Of a stretch of DNA of 64,000 bases, positions 63,544-64,000 are shown piece after piece. The stretch is from Skeletonema tropicum (Eukaryota; Bacillariophyta; Thalassiosirophyceae; Thalassiosirales; Thalassiosiraceae): the NCBI GenBank assembly GCA_037178625.1, contig CM074140.1:2604001-2668000 (forward strand), in the 5' to 3' direction. The position numbers and the translations under genes were made by a program. Positions within the stretch are counted from its first letter, which is position 1. Each line of letters starts with the position of its first letter. The notes beneath the pieces were generated by a model. The model had not been told where the DNA came from and searched no databases. It saw only the letters and a list, made by a program, of their open reading frames with translations.

Positions 63544-64000
63544 CTTCTTGAAGCTCTAGCGCACGGGTTCGCTTTAAGTACAAGTACTTGACCACGCTCG
63601 TGGCAGTGTATAGCTTACTTTTAATCTAGAGACATTTCATACATTAAAAAGATATAAGCATTGCGTACTGCCTTCAAAGACCTGCTCTTTCTTGGGCGCA
63701 GCCAAGAACGCCCTGCGGAGTGACGAGTGAGGGACAACAGCATTCAGCAGCGATGGAGATAGTAAAGCAAAAGCTATTCAAGATCTTCGTTGTTTTCAAG
63801 TAGTTTGTTCAGGAGAACGTGAAGATACATACATGCAAAGCGAACGAGAAGACTCAAGATCGGAAGCCAATGAATATCATTCTGTAGCAGCCAAAAGAAG
63901 GCTTCCGTCGATTGGGTAGGGTCGGTTCAACTTCATTATTCGCGTCACCAAAAGTCCAAGGAAAAGGCTTCAGTCATATCGTGCTGCTTGTGCGGAAGAA

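Larger units (their letters stand above)
48937..64000 (+). repeat. Large tandem array, 2527-bp unit with 7336-bp higher-order period
   Basis: From GCTTTTTGATAGGGCAGAAA at 48937 to the window end all sequence is repeated. The 147-150 aa frame starts at 49489, 50710, 53237, 56825, 58046, 60573 and 63100. Differences of 2527 bp separate 50710/53237, 58046/60573 and 60573/63100, and 7336 bp separates 49489/56825 and 50710/58046. The first higher-order block (49230-56565) is short unit, 2527-bp unit, long unit; the second (from 56566) is short unit then at least two complete 2527-bp units and part of a third. Copies are nearly identical; single differences are seen at 53091/60427 and within the 58046 copy. 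The array continues past the window. Confidence 0.95.

Overview
The window looks like nuclear DNA of a diatom, probably a centric one of the Thalassiosira type. This is an inference. It rests on short GT-AG introns with GTAAGT/GTGAGT donors, on intron-split open frames, on a nuclear sigma-70 factor with an N-terminal presequence, on a gametolysin-like (M11) metalloprotease with long Pro/Thr linkers, on a START-domain protein, on a LRR protein of the ribonuclease-inhibitor type, on a large PIF1-type helicase, and on a decayed Ty1/copia element. There is no rRNA, no operon and no bacterial-style gene packing.

Region 1 (about 1.4-9.8 kb) is a divergent gene pair. The minus-strand gene (five phase-consistent exons, about 1385 aa if spliced as one) joins an MBD-like domain to a PIF1-type helicase. 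The plus-strand gene (two exons, 684 aa) is unrecognised apart from a ParB/DGQHR-like VEGNHRLIAL motif. Diverged copies of one imperfect palindrome of about 35 bp lie in four of the five introns and at both 3' ends, where they include both stop codons. The shared upstream region carries many copies of a CGTCGGCAAC-like motif. This unit looks like a self-contained element and is the best candidate here for something undescribed.

Region 2 (about 9.8-19.3 kb) is gene-poor: dispersed repeats, GGA-repeat cassettes, a small broken gene, a LRR gene with a one-base frameshift, and perfect palindromes around CCCCATATGGGG.

Region 3 (about 19.3-46 kb) is the ordinary gene-bearing part: a secreted acidic Cys-rich repeat protein, a membrane protein with Cys-rich ShK-like modules, a TXNDC9-like thioredoxin-fold protein, a membrane-anchored SET-domain protein, a plastid-type sigma factor, the seven-exon M11 metalloprotease, an acidic gene broken by a 35-bp duplication, and the START-domain gene. 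Some flanks are shared between genes: a block at 22.1 and 27.25 kb, and a 3'-end element of about 48 bp at 29.0 and 46.0 kb that returns in the array.

Region 4 (about 46.5-64 kb) starts with a decayed copia element interrupted by tRNA-like inserts. A large tandem array follows and runs off the window. Its 2527-bp unit carries a 147-150 aa reading frame (seven near-identical copies) and a second frame of about 157 aa (five copies). The array has a 7336-bp higher-order period, a deleted short unit, an internal 801-bp duplication and a 208-bp insertion with terminal inverted repeats and a TA target duplication. Exon ends are read by eye and need transcript support.
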